Part shown: in pieces, positions 23,833-31,373 of the stretch
Position numbering within the stretch: position 1 is the stretch's first letter
Layout of the letters: every line of letters begins with the position of its first letter
NCBI GenBank assembly: GCA_026225295.1
Contig: JAMFSN010000146.1
Coordinates: 1-35,224 of the forward strand
From: Frankia alni
GTDB taxonomy: Bacteria > Actinomycetota > Actinomycetes > Frankiales > Frankiaceae
Direction: 5' to 3'
Length of the DNA stretch: 35,224 nucleotides
Program-made: the position numbers and the translations under genes
The notes under the pieces: generated by a model
What the model was told of the DNA's origin: nothing
The model's input: only the letters and a program-made list of their open reading frames with translations
The model's database searches: none

Positions 23833-24968
23833 GAGCGCGTTTCCGGCCGGATGGGGTGGGAGCGGGCCTCCGGCGAGGCGAGGTGCGGTCGGGTCCCGTG
23901 CGGGGCCGGGTCGTCGGGGTCGGGCTCCGGCCAGCCGGCGACCCGTACGAGGTTGCCCTCGGCCCCGACCAGCAGGGCCGGCAGACCCAGCCGGGCCAGC
24001 CAGCGGGACGCCTCCCAGCCCAGGACCACCGCCGCCGTACTGGCGATGTTGGCGTCGACGCAGGTCGCGGCGGTGACGCTGACCGTCCGCCAGACCGGGG
24101 CGGCCGGGCGCAGGGTCCGCGGGTCCAGGATGTGGTGCAGCGGCTGCCCACCTCGGGACCAGCGCCGGACCGCCGTGCTCGAGCTGGCCAGGCCGCCGGC
24201 GCGGATCGCGATCGTCTGGCCGGGCGCGTCCGGGCCCGCCGCGTGGTCGTCCGTCACCCGGACGGGCCAACCACCGGCCGGTGGGGGACCGGCCACGGCG
24301 AGGTCGCCGCCGGCCGAGACGAGCACCCCGGCGGCGCCGATCTGGGCCCGCGCGGCCGCCGCGGCCCGATCGACCGCCCAGGCCTTGGCGGTCGCCCCCA
24401 GGTCGAGGGCCACGCCGACCGGTACCCGTACGGTCATGGCCAGCCGGTCGATCTCGACCGCGATGGTCGGCCGGCGGACGGCGGGCCCGCTCGCCGAGCC
24501 GACGGCCGCCGCGTCCGCCCACGATCCGGCCGGCTCGTCGCCGATCCGTTCGACCAGCGCGAAGTCCCGGTCGTAGCCGAAGCCGGCCAGGGTGCCCCCG
24601 AGGGTCGGATCGACGATCCCGCCGGTCAGCCGGGAGGCCCGGAACGCCACGTCGAGGGCGTCGATGAAGTCGACCCCGACTCCGACGGTCCGCCCGGCGG
24701 CCGCGTTGACCCGGCTCAGCTCGGAATCGTCGCGGAACCGGCTGCAGGCCGCGTCGACCCGGCTCAGCTCGCCGCGGACGGCGTCGACGGCCGCGGCGAG
24801 GACGTCCGGATCGGTGACGACCACGCGGATCCCGGTCCCGAGAGCGTGGAAATCGGCGCTGTTGGTGGCGGCGCTGATGGTGGCGGCGCTGGCGCCGGTG
24901 GCGGCGGACAGGGTCGGTTCGGGGGCGGGTCGGTCCGTCGAGAGCCGGCCCGACTGCATCGTGGTCAT
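23829..24968 (-). CDS. apbE: FAD:protein FMN transferase (ApbE family)
   Basis: The protein has 379 residues. ApbE attaches FMN from FAD to a threonine or serine of a target protein through a phosphoester. Visible blocks: FHALGTGIRVVV, ACSRFRDDSELSRVNAAAG, FDPTLGG-type motif (VDPTLGG), VALDLGATAKAWAVDRAA, VSAGGDLAVAG and HHILDPRT, with the Mg-binding residues in the last two. The N-terminal about 38 residues are Ala/Ser/Thr-rich; no signal peptide or lipobox is seen, so it may act in the cytoplasm. ATG 24968 follows GGGGGGAG and lies two bases past the upstream stop. No obvious flavinylation motif ([S/D]GAT[S/T]-like) exists in the neighbouring proteins. Confidence 0.9.
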   Translation of the reverse strand: MTTMQSGRLSTDRPAPEPTLSAATGASAATISAATNSADFHALGTGIRVVVTDPDVLAAAVDAVRGELSRVDAACSRFRDDSELSRVNAAAGRTVGVGVDFIDALDVAFRASRLTGGIVDPTLGGTLAGFGYDRDFALVERIGDEPAGSWADAAAVGSASGPAVRRPTIAVEIDRLAMTVRVPVGVALDLGATAKAWAVDRAAAAARAQIGAAGVLVSAGGDLAVAGPPPAGGWPVRVTDDHAAGPDAPGQTIAIRAGGLASSSTAVRRWSRGGQPLHHILDPRTLRPAAPVWRTVSVTAATCVDANIASTAAVVLGWEASRWLARLGLPALLVGAEGNLVRVAGWPEPDPDDPAPHGTRPHLASPEARSHPIRPETRS

Positions 24969-24970
24969 GG

Positions 24971-25324
24971 TCAGCTCCCCCCGGACGAGGTGACGGCGGA
25001 GCTGCTGGAGCTGCTCGGGGCGGAGGTGGCCGCCTTCAGTCCGTCGGATGAACCGGACGAGGTCGTCCCGGAGCTGGTCGTCCCGGAGCTGCTGGAGCCG
25101 GAGCTGGTCGTCCCGCTCGAGGTGCTGCCGGTGCTGGTGCCGCTGGTGGTCGTGCCGGCGGTCGCGGCCACGGCGGTCGTCCCCGACGAGCCGAGGTCGA
25201 CGGCGGCCGTCGCCGAGAAGACGCCGACCAGTCCCACCCCGACCGCCGCGATCACCCGGGTCGTCCGGCGCAGCCGGCGGGCGCCCGCGTCCCGCCGGCT
25301 TTCGCCCCTGTCTGAGGTGTTCAT
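24971..25324 (-). CDS. Secreted or anchored Ser/Thr/Gly-rich low-complexity protein
   Basis: The protein has 117 residues and is first gene of the redox operon. ATG 25324 follows GGGAGGG. Residues 1-22 are basic (RRDAGARRLRRTTR), then a hydrophobic segment (VIAAVGVGLVGVFSATAAV, about 23-42) acts as signal peptide or anchor. The remainder is almost only Ser, Thr, Gly and Ala (SGTSTGSTSSGTTSSGSSSSG-type run). No domain is recognised. Low-complexity Ser/Thr tracts of this kind serve as cell-wall spacers or glycosylated linkers. It could be the outer partner of the redox chain, but lacks a recognisable FMN-binding or heme motif. Confidence 0.7.
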   Translation of the reverse strand: MNTSDRGESRRDAGARRLRRTTRVIAAVGVGLVGVFSATAAVDLGSSGTTAVAATAGTTTSGTSTGSTSSGTTSSGSSSSGTTSSGTTSSGSSDGLKAATSAPSSSSSSAVTSSGGS

Positions 25325-25507
25325 GCGGTGTCCCTCCCGTGGGTGGTAGGCGGCCGCGGTGCCCGCGATCGCCCACCACCAAGACAACCGGCCGCGGATA
25401 AGAGGGACGTCAGCGCGAGCTGAGAACTCGCCGAGAGATCCTTAACGCCCGCCCAGGGTCGGGTCCCGGGCGATCCGCCACGCCGTGCGGGTCACGGTCG
25501 GCGCACT

Positions 25508-25518
25508 TACGGTGAGGT
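25508..25518 (+). promoter_or_regulatory. -10 box of the DUF2142 gene
   Basis: TACGGT (25508-25513) is five bases before the GTG at 25519. The gap is a little short for a leaderless start; a GTG at 25517 is out of frame. No ribosome site fits better, so a leaderless or near-leaderless message is likely. Confidence 0.45.
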
Positions 25519-27237
25519 GTGCGCACTCGCTCGCGGTCGGTCGGGCCGGGCACCGGTACCGCCTCCACCGCGGCCGCGGTCGGCGCACCCGGCCGCCCGG
25601 ACACCGACGGGGCGTCGCCGCACCGGTCGGCGCGAACCAGGCGGAACCGGCGGCTCGTCGGCCGGCGGCGCGGGGCCCGGCCCGGGCGGTGGGCCGGGGT
25701 CGCATTCGTGGTGATCATCGTCGGTTGGTCGCTGCTGTGGGCCGGGTCGAACCCGCCGGGCGCGGCCCCGGACGAACCGAGCCACTACGCCAAGGCCGTC
25801 GCGGCCGGGACCGGGGACCTGACTGGTCGGCCGATCCCCTTCGTCGACCTGGAGCGGCTGCACGCCTTCAGCCCGGCGGCGCTGGGCCAGGTGCGCCACG
25901 CCTACCGGTCGTTCACCGTCCCGCGCCGGCTGCGGACCCAGACCAACCCGCCGTGCATGGCGTTCCAGCGGGACGCGTCGGCCGCGTGTCTGGCCCAGCC
26001 CCGCCGGACCCCGCCGGGGGCCGTTTACAGCATCGTGGGCGCCTATCCGCCGTGGTTCTACCTGCCCGGCGGTCTGCTGAGCGGACTGGCCTGGTCAGTC
26101 CGGACGGGGTACCTGCTGGCCCGGCTCGGTTCGGCGCTGGCCGCCGGGCTGCTGCTGGCCGGCGGCGGGTGGCTGCTGCTGGACCGGGCCCGGCGACCGG
26201 CCGTCCTGCTGGCCGGGCTGGCGATCGCGGTCACCCCGACGGCCGTCTTCCTGGCCTCGGAGGTCGGCGCCAGCGGGGCCGAGGGATTCGGGGCGGTCGC
26301 GTCGGCGGCCGCGTTCCTGCGGCTGTCCCGACCCGGGCGGCCGCGCGCGGCGGTGTGGTGGATGGCCGGCGCGGTGCTCGGACTGACGGCCGCGACCCGC
26401 CCGCTGGCCCCCGTCTGGATCCTGTTCGGGCTGGTCATCGCGGTGGCCCGGCTCGGTGCCCGGCCGGCGGTAGACCGCGTCCGGGCCGCTGGCCGGCCGG
26501 CGCTGGGAGCGGTCGGCCTCGCGGTCGTCGGCGGGATCGCGTCGCTGGGCTGGACCCAGGCGCTCGGGGTTCGTACGGCCGTCCAGTGGGGGCGCCTCGG
26601 CCACGGGATCCGCCAGGCCTGGGACGTCGCGCCGATCGTCGGTCGCCAGACGATCGCGGTCTTCGGCTGGCAGGACACGTACGCGCCGCTCGGCCTGGTC
26701 CGGGTCTGGTGGGTGGCCGGACTGGCGGTATCGCTGCTCGCGCTCGTCGTGACCGGGCGTCGTCGCGAGCGGGGGCTGCTGGTGGTGACGGCCGCCGCCG
26801 TCGGCGGGCTGTATGTCGCGATCGCGGCGGCGGTTTTCGAGCAGAACGGGTTCGGGATGCAGGGCCGGTACATCCTGCCCGCCCTGGTGATGCTGCCCCT
26901 GCTCGGTGCGGAGATTCTGGCCGAGCGGCTGCCGGCCGGGCGACCCCGGGCGGTCGCCGCCGGCGCCGGGGTGGTGATCGCGCTGTCCGGCGTCGGTCAG
27001 CTGGTGGCCTGGTGGGCGAACTCCCGGCGGTACGCGGTCGGGCGCCTTGGTCCGGTCTGGTTCCTGCCGGCCGCGCAATGGTCGCCGCCGGGCGGCTGGC
27101 CGCTGTCGGTGGCCGGCGCGTCGGTGCTGGTCGCGCTGACCGTCGGTACCGCGCTGCTGGTGGGTTATACCGAGTTATACTCAGCGGATGAAGACCGCGA
27201 TCTCGATACCGGACGACTCGTTCGAACGCGTTCGTGA
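25519..27237 (+). CDS. DUF2142 polytopic membrane protein, possible GT-C glycosyltransferase
   Basis: The protein has 572 residues. A basic N-terminal stretch of about 55 residues is followed by about 11 hydrophobic segments. The first extracellular loop has NPPGAAPDEPSHYAKAVA (around residue 84-93), the DUF2142 hallmark; the Asp-Glu pair is positioned like the catalytic acid of GT-C glycosyltransferases, and the later FEQNGFGMQGRYILPALVM block is also typical. Such proteins probably transfer sugar from a lipid carrier to surface glycans; the substrate is unknown. The last 17 codons overlap mazE and contain its promoter. GTG 25519 is the most upstream plausible start; some N-terminal residues may be absent. 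Confidence 0.85.
   Translation: MRTRSRSVGPGTGTASTAAAVGAPGRPDTDGASPHRSARTRRNRRLVGRRRGARPGRWAGVAFVVIIVGWSLLWAGSNPPGAAPDEPSHYAKAVAAGTGDLTGRPIPFVDLERLHAFSPAALGQVRHAYRSFTVPRRLRTQTNPPCMAFQRDASAACLAQPRRTPPGAVYSIVGAYPPWFYLPGGLLSGLAWSVRTGYLLARLGSALAAGLLLAGGGWLLLDRARRPAVLLAGLAIAVTPTAVFLASEVGASGAEGFGAVASAAAFLRLSRPGRPRAAVWWMAGAVLGLTAATRPLAPVWILFGLVIAVARLGARPAVDRVRAAGRPALGAVGLAVVGGIASLGWTQALGVRTAVQWGRLGHGIRQAWDVAPIVGRQTIAVFGWQDTYAPLGLVRVWWVAGLAVSLLALVVTGRRRERGLLVVTAAAVGGLYVAIAAAVFEQNGFGMQGRYILPALVMLPLLGAEILAERLPAGRPRAVAAGAGVVIALSGVGQLVAWWANSRRYAVGRLGPVWFLPAAQWSPPGGWPLSVAGASVLVALTVGTALLVGYTELYSADEDRDLDTGRLVRTRS
27164..27187 (+). promoter_or_regulatory. mazEF promoter and probable operator inside the DUF2142 3' end
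   Basis: GTTATAC occurs twice (27164-27170 and 27174-27180), 10 bp apart, one helical turn. The second copy overlaps a near-consensus TATACT at 27176-27181, six bases before the mazE ATG. No Shine-Dalgarno sequence is present, so the transcript is probably leaderless, and the tandem half-sites are a candidate site for the antitoxin's ribbon-helix-helix dimer. Confidence 0.65.
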
Positions 27238-27493
27238 GCACGCCGAGCGGTTGGGCATGTCCCGCAGTGAGTTTTTCACCCGGGCCGCCGAGCGGTGGGT
27301 GGAGGAGCTCGATGACCGCCGCTTGACGGAGGTCATCGACGAGGCGCTCGCGGCCACCGCCGGGCCTGGCCCGGTGCCCGGTTCGGCGCCCGGCGGCGAT
27401 GATTCGTCGCCCTTCGTCAGCCGGGCCGCGGCCCGGCTGTTCGCTCTGGACCCCGTCGGTGATGAGCCGGGCCGCGATGCCGACCACCGTTAA
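27188..27493 (+). CDS. mazE: Ribbon-helix-helix antitoxin, MazE-type
   Basis: The protein has 101 residues. MKTAISIPDDSFERVREHAERLGMSRSEFFTRAAERWVEEL is a classic ribbon-helix-helix: the beta strand TAISIP binds DNA and the following helices dimerise. The remainder is a flexible, acidic tail (PGGDDSSPF, DPVGDEPGRD) expected to fold on the toxin. It binds and neutralises the MazF endoribonuclease encoded 15 nt downstream and represses its own promoter. The overlap with the previous gene is 50 bp in another frame, so the pair probably inserted, or evolved its promoter, at the end of that gene. Confidence 0.9.
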   Translation: MKTAISIPDDSFERVREHAERLGMSRSEFFTRAAERWVEELDDRRLTEVIDEALAATAGPGPVPGSAPGGDDSSPFVSRAAARLFALDPVGDEPGRDADHR

Positions 27494-27508
27494 GGTGACG
27501 GGCTGGCG

Positions 27509-27877
27509 GTGATCAGGCGGGGCGAGCTGTGGTGGGCCGATCTCGGTGAGCCGCGCGGGTCGGCCCCGGCGCTCCGCCGCCCGGTCGCGATCGTGCAGGC
27601 CGACGCTTACAACCGGAGCCGGTTGCGGACGGTGATTGTCGTCGCGGTAACCACCAACCTGCGCCTGGCCGCGATGCCTGGCAACGTGTTCCTGCCCGCG
27701 TCGGCCACCGGACTGGCCGAGGATTCGGTAGCCAATGTCAGCCAGGTCGCAACCCTCGACCGCACGAATCTGGACGGCAAGATCGGGGCGGTGCCGCACT
27801 GGCTGCTGACCGAACTCGACCGCGGTCTGCACCGGGTGCTGGCTCTGGAGCCGCGCCGCTCCCGCCGCCCCGACTGA
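27509..27877 (+). CDS. mazF: Endoribonuclease toxin MazF (PemK family)
   Basis: The protein has 122 residues, full length for the family. MIRRGELWWADLGEPRGSAPALRRPVAIVQADAYN holds the conserved RGElWw and GsxpalrRPvvvvq blocks; the arginine of RRPVA and the later Thr/Ser (AVTTNL, VSQVATLDRTNL) correspond to the catalytic site. It cleaves single-stranded RNA at short sequences and stops growth when not bound by MazE. Start GTG 27509 is 15 nt past the mazE stop; no strong ribosome site is seen, so translation may depend on coupling. A strong hairpin lies 20 nt downstream of the stop. Confidence 0.93.
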   Translation: MIRRGELWWADLGEPRGSAPALRRPVAIVQADAYNRSRLRTVIVVAVTTNLRLAAMPGNVFLPASATGLAEDSVANVSQVATLDRTNLDGKIGAVPHWLLTELDRGLHRVLALEPRRSRRPD

Positions 27878-27896
27878 CGGGCCGGGACCGGGGCCG

Positions 27897-27918
27897 CCGT
27901 CCGCCCGAGGGCGGACGG
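27897..27918. terminator. Bidirectional hairpin after mazF
   Basis: CCGTCCGCC (27897-27905), a CGAG loop and GGCGGACGG (27910-27918) form a perfect 9-bp GC stem, between the convergent mazF and FAD-dehydrogenase genes. There is no T tract. Confidence 0.65.
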
Positions 27919-28019
27919 GCTGGGAACCAGCCCCCGACCAGACCCTCGGACCCACCCGCGTCAGCGTTCCCGCTCCCCTGCGTGAATTCAGACCGGGAAG
28001 AGTCGGGCATGGCGGCGGG

Positions 28020-29678
28020 TCAGGCGACCGCCTTGGCCGCTGCCCGCCCGGCAATGCGGCCGGAGAAGAGGCAGCCACCGAGGAAGGTGCCTTCGAGTGA
28101 TCGGTAACCGTGCATTCCGCCGCCGCCGAAGCCGGCCGCCTCGCCGGCGGCGTAGAGCGCCGGCACCGGCTCGCCGGCGGTGTTCAGGACCCGGGCGTCG
28201 AGGTCGGTGTGCAGACCTCCGAGGGTCTTGCGGGTCAGGACGGACAGCCGCACGGCGATCAGCGGGCCGGCCGCCGGGTCGAGCAGCCGATGCGGGGTGG
28301 CCACCCGGACCAGCCGGTCGCCGAGGAACGACCGGGCTCCGCGCAGCGCCGCGACCTGGAGGTCTTTCGTAAACGGGTTGGCCATTTCGCGGTCCCGGGC
28401 GACGACTTCGGGGGCGACCTCGGCGAGTTCGAGACGCGGCCGACCACCGGTGACGCGATTCATCCCGGCCACCAGCTCGGTCAGGGTGCCGGCGGTGACG
28501 AAGTCCTCGCCGTGGTCGAGAAAGGCCTGGATGGGGCCGGGGACGCCGGCCCGGCCCCGACCGAGCACGCCCCGCACGGACCGCCCGGTCAGATCAGGGT
28601 TCTGCTCCGAGCCGGAGAGCGCGAATTCCTTCTCGATGATGCGGCGGGTCAGGATGAACCACGAATGGTCGTAGCCGGTCGTGCGCAGATGCTGGAGCGT
28701 GCCGAGCGTGTCGAAGCCCGGGTAGAGCGGGACGGGCAGGCGCCGGCCGGTGGCATCGAGCCACAGCGATGAGGGTCCAGGCAGGATCCGGATGCCGTGC
28801 CGGGACCAGATCGGGTCCCAGTTGTGGATGCCCTCGACGTAGTGCCACATCCGGTCGGGGTTGATGACCTGGCCCCCGGCGGCCTGGGTGATTCCGATCA
28901 TGCGGCCGTCGACGTGGGCCGGGACACCGGAAATCAGGTGCTCGGGCGGGGTCCCCAGTCGGGCCGGCCACGCCTTGCGGACCAGGTCGTGGTTGCCCCC
29001 GATCCCGCCCGAGGTCACGATGACGGCCTGGGCGCGCAGCACGAACCCGCCGATCCCGGTGCGGGAGCTGGCCACCCCCCGGGCGACGTCGCTGGGCTCC
29101 AGAACCGTGCCGCGGACGCCGGTGACGGTCCCGCCGGTGGTCAGCAGTTCGTCGACCTGGTGGCGGAAGCGCAGGCGGATGAGACCGGCGGCGACCGCGG
29201 CCCGGGCCCGGCGCTCGAACGGGGCGACGACGCCCGGGCCGGTGCCCCAGGTGAGGTGGAAGCGGGGCACCGAGTTGCCGGGTCCGGTGGCGTTGTAGCC
29301 GCCGCGCTCGGCCCAGCCGACGACCGGGAAGATCCGGTGGCCCATCGCGTGCAGCCAGGCGCGTTTCTCGCCGGCGGCGAAATCGACGTAGGCCTCGGCC
29401 CAGCGCCGGGGCCAGGCGTCCTCGGGACGGTCGAAGCCGGCCGTGCCCAGCCAGTCCTGCCAGGCCAGCTCGCGGGAATCCTTCACCCGCAGCCGCCGCT
29501 GCTCGGGCGAATCGACGAGGAACAGGCCGCCGAGCGACCACCAGGCCTGGCCGCCGAGCGACTGTTCGGGTTCCTGGTCGAGCAGCAGGACCGAGCGACC
29601 GGCGTCGGCGAGTTCGGCCGCGGCGGTCAACCCCGCGAGCCCCGCTCCGATCACGATGACGTCAGCGTCGTCCGGCAT
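28020..29678 (-). CDS. FAD-binding dehydrogenase (3-ketosteroid dehydrogenase-like)
   Basis: The protein has 552 residues. The N-terminus is a Rossmann dinucleotide fold, VIVIGAGLAGLTAAAELADAGRSVLLLDQE (GxGxxG at 12-17 and the FAD-ribose acid at the end of strand 2). LGGQAWWSLGGLFLVDS follows. The C-terminal FAD block is PVPALYAAGEAAGFGGGGMHGYRSLEGTFLGGCLFSGRIAG. This belongs to the fumarate reductase/KstD-like flavoproteins (Rv0785 group). TRKTLGGLHTDLDARVLN is the family's cap region. A flavin dehydrogenase acting on a keto or enoyl ring is inferred; the substrate is unknown, and steroid genes are absent from the window. TAGCGT (29692-29687 on the minus strand) is 8 bases before the ATG at 29678. 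Confidence 0.9.
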   Translation of the reverse strand: MPDDADVIVIGAGLAGLTAAAELADAGRSVLLLDQEPEQSLGGQAWWSLGGLFLVDSPEQRRLRVKDSRELAWQDWLGTAGFDRPEDAWPRRWAEAYVDFAAGEKRAWLHAMGHRIFPVVGWAERGGYNATGPGNSVPRFHLTWGTGPGVVAPFERRARAAVAAGLIRLRFRHQVDELLTTGGTVTGVRGTVLEPSDVARGVASSRTGIGGFVLRAQAVIVTSGGIGGNHDLVRKAWPARLGTPPEHLISGVPAHVDGRMIGITQAAGGQVINPDRMWHYVEGIHNWDPIWSRHGIRILPGPSSLWLDATGRRLPVPLYPGFDTLGTLQHLRTTGYDHSWFILTRRIIEKEFALSGSEQNPDLTGRSVRGVLGRGRAGVPGPIQAFLDHGEDFVTAGTLTELVAGMNRVTGGRPRLELAEVAPEVVARDREMANPFTKDLQVAALRGARSFLGDRLVRVATPHRLLDPAAGPLIAVRLSVLTRKTLGGLHTDLDARVLNTAGEPVPALYAAGEAAGFGGGGMHGYRSLEGTFLGGCLFSGRIAGRAAAKAVA

Positions 29679-29802
29679 GTCAGCGGACGCTAGCTCACCG
29701 AGGCGTCGACCGAGGGGCTTCCGGGGGCGCTCTCGCCCTCATCGGCTGGGACGATGGCCTCCGGCGGCGCGCGAAGAGCATGATCGCGCCGCCTTCGGCC
29801 CT

Positions 29803-29815
29803 TAGGATCGTGGGC
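29803..29815 (+). promoter_or_regulatory. Leaderless -10 box of the PhzF-like gene
   Basis: TAGGAT (29803-29808) precedes the GTG at 29816 by seven bases. No ribosome site is present. Confidence 0.6.
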
Positions 29816-30652
29816 GTGCAGGTGCTGCGGTACGCCGCGTTCAGCGCCGACCCGGCGGGTGGCAATCCGGCCGGGGTGGTGCTCGACGCAACCGGGGTCG
29901 ACGAGGCGGACATGCTCGCCGCCGCGGCCGCGCTCGGCTACTCCGAAACCGCCTTCCTGGTTCCGCGCGGCGACCGGCACTTCGCCGTCCGGTACTTCAG
30001 CCCACTGGCCGAGGTGCCGTTCTGCGGGCACGCGACGATCGCTTCGGCCGTCGCCTACGCGGAGCGCCATGGGCCCGGTGAGCTGCGGTTCGACACGGCC
30101 GCCGGGCGGGTGGACATCGTCAGTGCGGTGGCCGTCGGCGGCGCGGTGACCGCCACGCTGACCAGCGTCCCGCCCCGCAGCGAGCCGTTCGGGCCGACCG
30201 ATCGCGCCGATCTGCTGGCCGCGTTGCGGTGGGCCGCGGACGACCTTGACCCCGCGGTACCGCCCCGGCTCACCTTCGCCGGCGCCTGGCATCCGGTACT
30301 GGCGGCCGGTTCCCGCCAGCGGCTCGCCGACCTCGACTACGACTGGTCGGCGCTCGGTGAGCTGATGGCCGCGCGCGGCTGGACGACCGTGAACCTGCTC
30401 TGGCGGGCCTCGGAACTGGTGTTCTTCGCTCGCAACCCGTTTCCGCCGGGTGGGATCGTCGAGGACCCGGCCACCGGGGCGGCGGCCGCCGCGCTGGGTG
30501 GTTACCTCCGCGAGTTCGGCCTGGTCACGCCGCCCGCGACCGTCACCGTTCACCAGGGCGACGATCTTGGCCGCCCGGGCCTGCTCACCGTGGGCATCCC
30601 GGCCGGACCGGGGACCGGCATCGCCGTGACCGGCACCGCGGTCGCGCTGTGA
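29816..30652 (+). CDS. PhzF-family isomerase/epimerase-like protein
   Basis: The protein has 278 residues from GTG 29816. The N-terminus reads VQVLRYAAFSADPAGGNPAGVVLDA, the PhzF signature with the substrate-site GGNPAGV; the catalytic glutamate follows in SETAFLVPR, and RYFSPLAEVPFCGHATIASA has the conserved GHAT block. The C-terminal copy of the diaminopimelate-epimerase-like fold ends in FPPGGIVEDPATGAAAAALGGYL. Such enzymes isomerise small acids; the true substrate is unknown, and no phenazine genes are nearby. The frame is open up to ATG 29780, but the PhzF homology begins at 29816 and a leaderless -10 box points there. Confidence 0.9.
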   Translation: MQVLRYAAFSADPAGGNPAGVVLDATGVDEADMLAAAAALGYSETAFLVPRGDRHFAVRYFSPLAEVPFCGHATIASAVAYAERHGPGELRFDTAAGRVDIVSAVAVGGAVTATLTSVPPRSEPFGPTDRADLLAALRWAADDLDPAVPPRLTFAGAWHPVLAAGSRQRLADLDYDWSALGELMAARGWTTVNLLWRASELVFFARNPFPPGGIVEDPATGAAAAALGGYLREFGLVTPPATVTVHQGDDLGRPGLLTVGIPAGPGTGIAVTGTAVAL

Positions 30653-30671
30653 GCGGGGAGGCGTTAGTAAT

Positions 30672-30696
30672 CGGAGAAAGTGTGGACAATTCTCCG
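30672..30696 (+). terminator. Hairpin after the PhzF-like gene
   Basis: CGGAGAA (30672-30678), an 11-nt loop and TTCTCCG (30690-30696) are followed by the T-containing CTTCTTGTT. This AT-richer stretch follows the PhzF stop codon at 30652 by 19 nt and fits a rho-independent terminator. Confidence 0.55.
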
Positions 30697-30743
30697 CTTC
30701 TTGTTACGGAAAGATCTGTATCGTGTTTCCCTGATTAACGACA

Positions 30744-30756
30744 TACGCTGTAAATC
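30744..30756 (+). promoter_or_regulatory. Leaderless -10 box of the small unknown gene
   Basis: TACGCT (30744-30749) is seven bases before the ATG at 30757. The preceding 80 bp are AT-rich for this genome, as expected for a promoter. Confidence 0.6.
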
Positions 30757-31155
30757 ATGCGTGAAGGTAGCTCCGAGGGGCCGTTCCGGTCTCTGGGTGG
30801 AGTGGTCGAGGAGACCGCCGATGTCGGCGCGCTCCGCCCGCATCCCGAGCACATCGCCGGTGTCTCGGTGGTCGACGGCGATCCACCGCATCTGGCGGTC
30901 CTGCCCGGCCTTACGGCCACGATGCGCGGCGACGTCGAGCAGTGGGCGACCGACCGGGTCATGCGCCTGCGGTCGGACGGCCCCGACCGGGACGGTTGGG
31001 GAGTCTGGGTCCTCGGCGACGGTCGGCTGGCCGCGCAGCTGTGGGTCCGCCCGGTCCGCACCGCACCGTCCCGCCCCCACAACCCGTACGGCGCGGAGGC
31101 CCCGGCCCGAACGGACCGCCGGCACCGCTCGCGGCGCAGCCAACGCCTCGGCTGA
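30757..31155 (+). CDS. Small unknown protein
   Basis: The protein has 132 residues. It is soluble, with no signal peptide or membrane segment. The middle (RGDVEQWATDRVMRLRSDGPDRDGWGVWVLGDGRLAAQLWVR) is a compact alpha/beta-looking unit, and the C-terminus is Arg/Ser-rich and probably disordered (RTDRRHRSRRSQRLG). I do not recognise a family. The leaderless -10 box upstream and the coding-like composition support expression from the plus strand rather than from the overlapping minus-strand frame (30664-31311). Possibly a stand-alone promoter-driven regulator or binding protein, but this is a guess. Confidence 0.6.
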   Translation: MREGSSEGPFRSLGGVVEETADVGALRPHPEHIAGVSVVDGDPPHLAVLPGLTATMRGDVEQWATDRVMRLRSDGPDRDGWGVWVLGDGRLAAQLWVRPVRTAPSRPHNPYGAEAPARTDRRHRSRRSQRLG

Positions 31156-31373
31156 GCGCGCGCCCGCCGACGGGCCGACCGGCTCCTGATCAGTCGGGCT
31201 CGGCGGAGAAACTCCTGGTCCCGCGGGGGTCCGCCGCGTACATTCAATCGGCATTGAGCGTATGTTGTGAAATCCCAGGGTGACCGCGAAGAAATTCGGT
31301 CCGACAGTCAACCTCGGAGGTCGTTAAACGCGTCTTTATCGGTGCGGCACCGCGCCGCTCCGAAGGGAGTCAC

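Noticed and set aside
29780-29815. ATG 29780 as the PhzF-like start
   Set aside because: The family homology begins at GTG 29816 and the -10 box at 29803-29808 would lie inside the longer coding region.
30664-31311. Minus-strand frame opposite the 132-residue unknown gene
   Set aside because: It has no plausible promoter or ribosome site, is Arg/Pro/Ala-rich, and the plus-strand frame has a well-placed -10 box.
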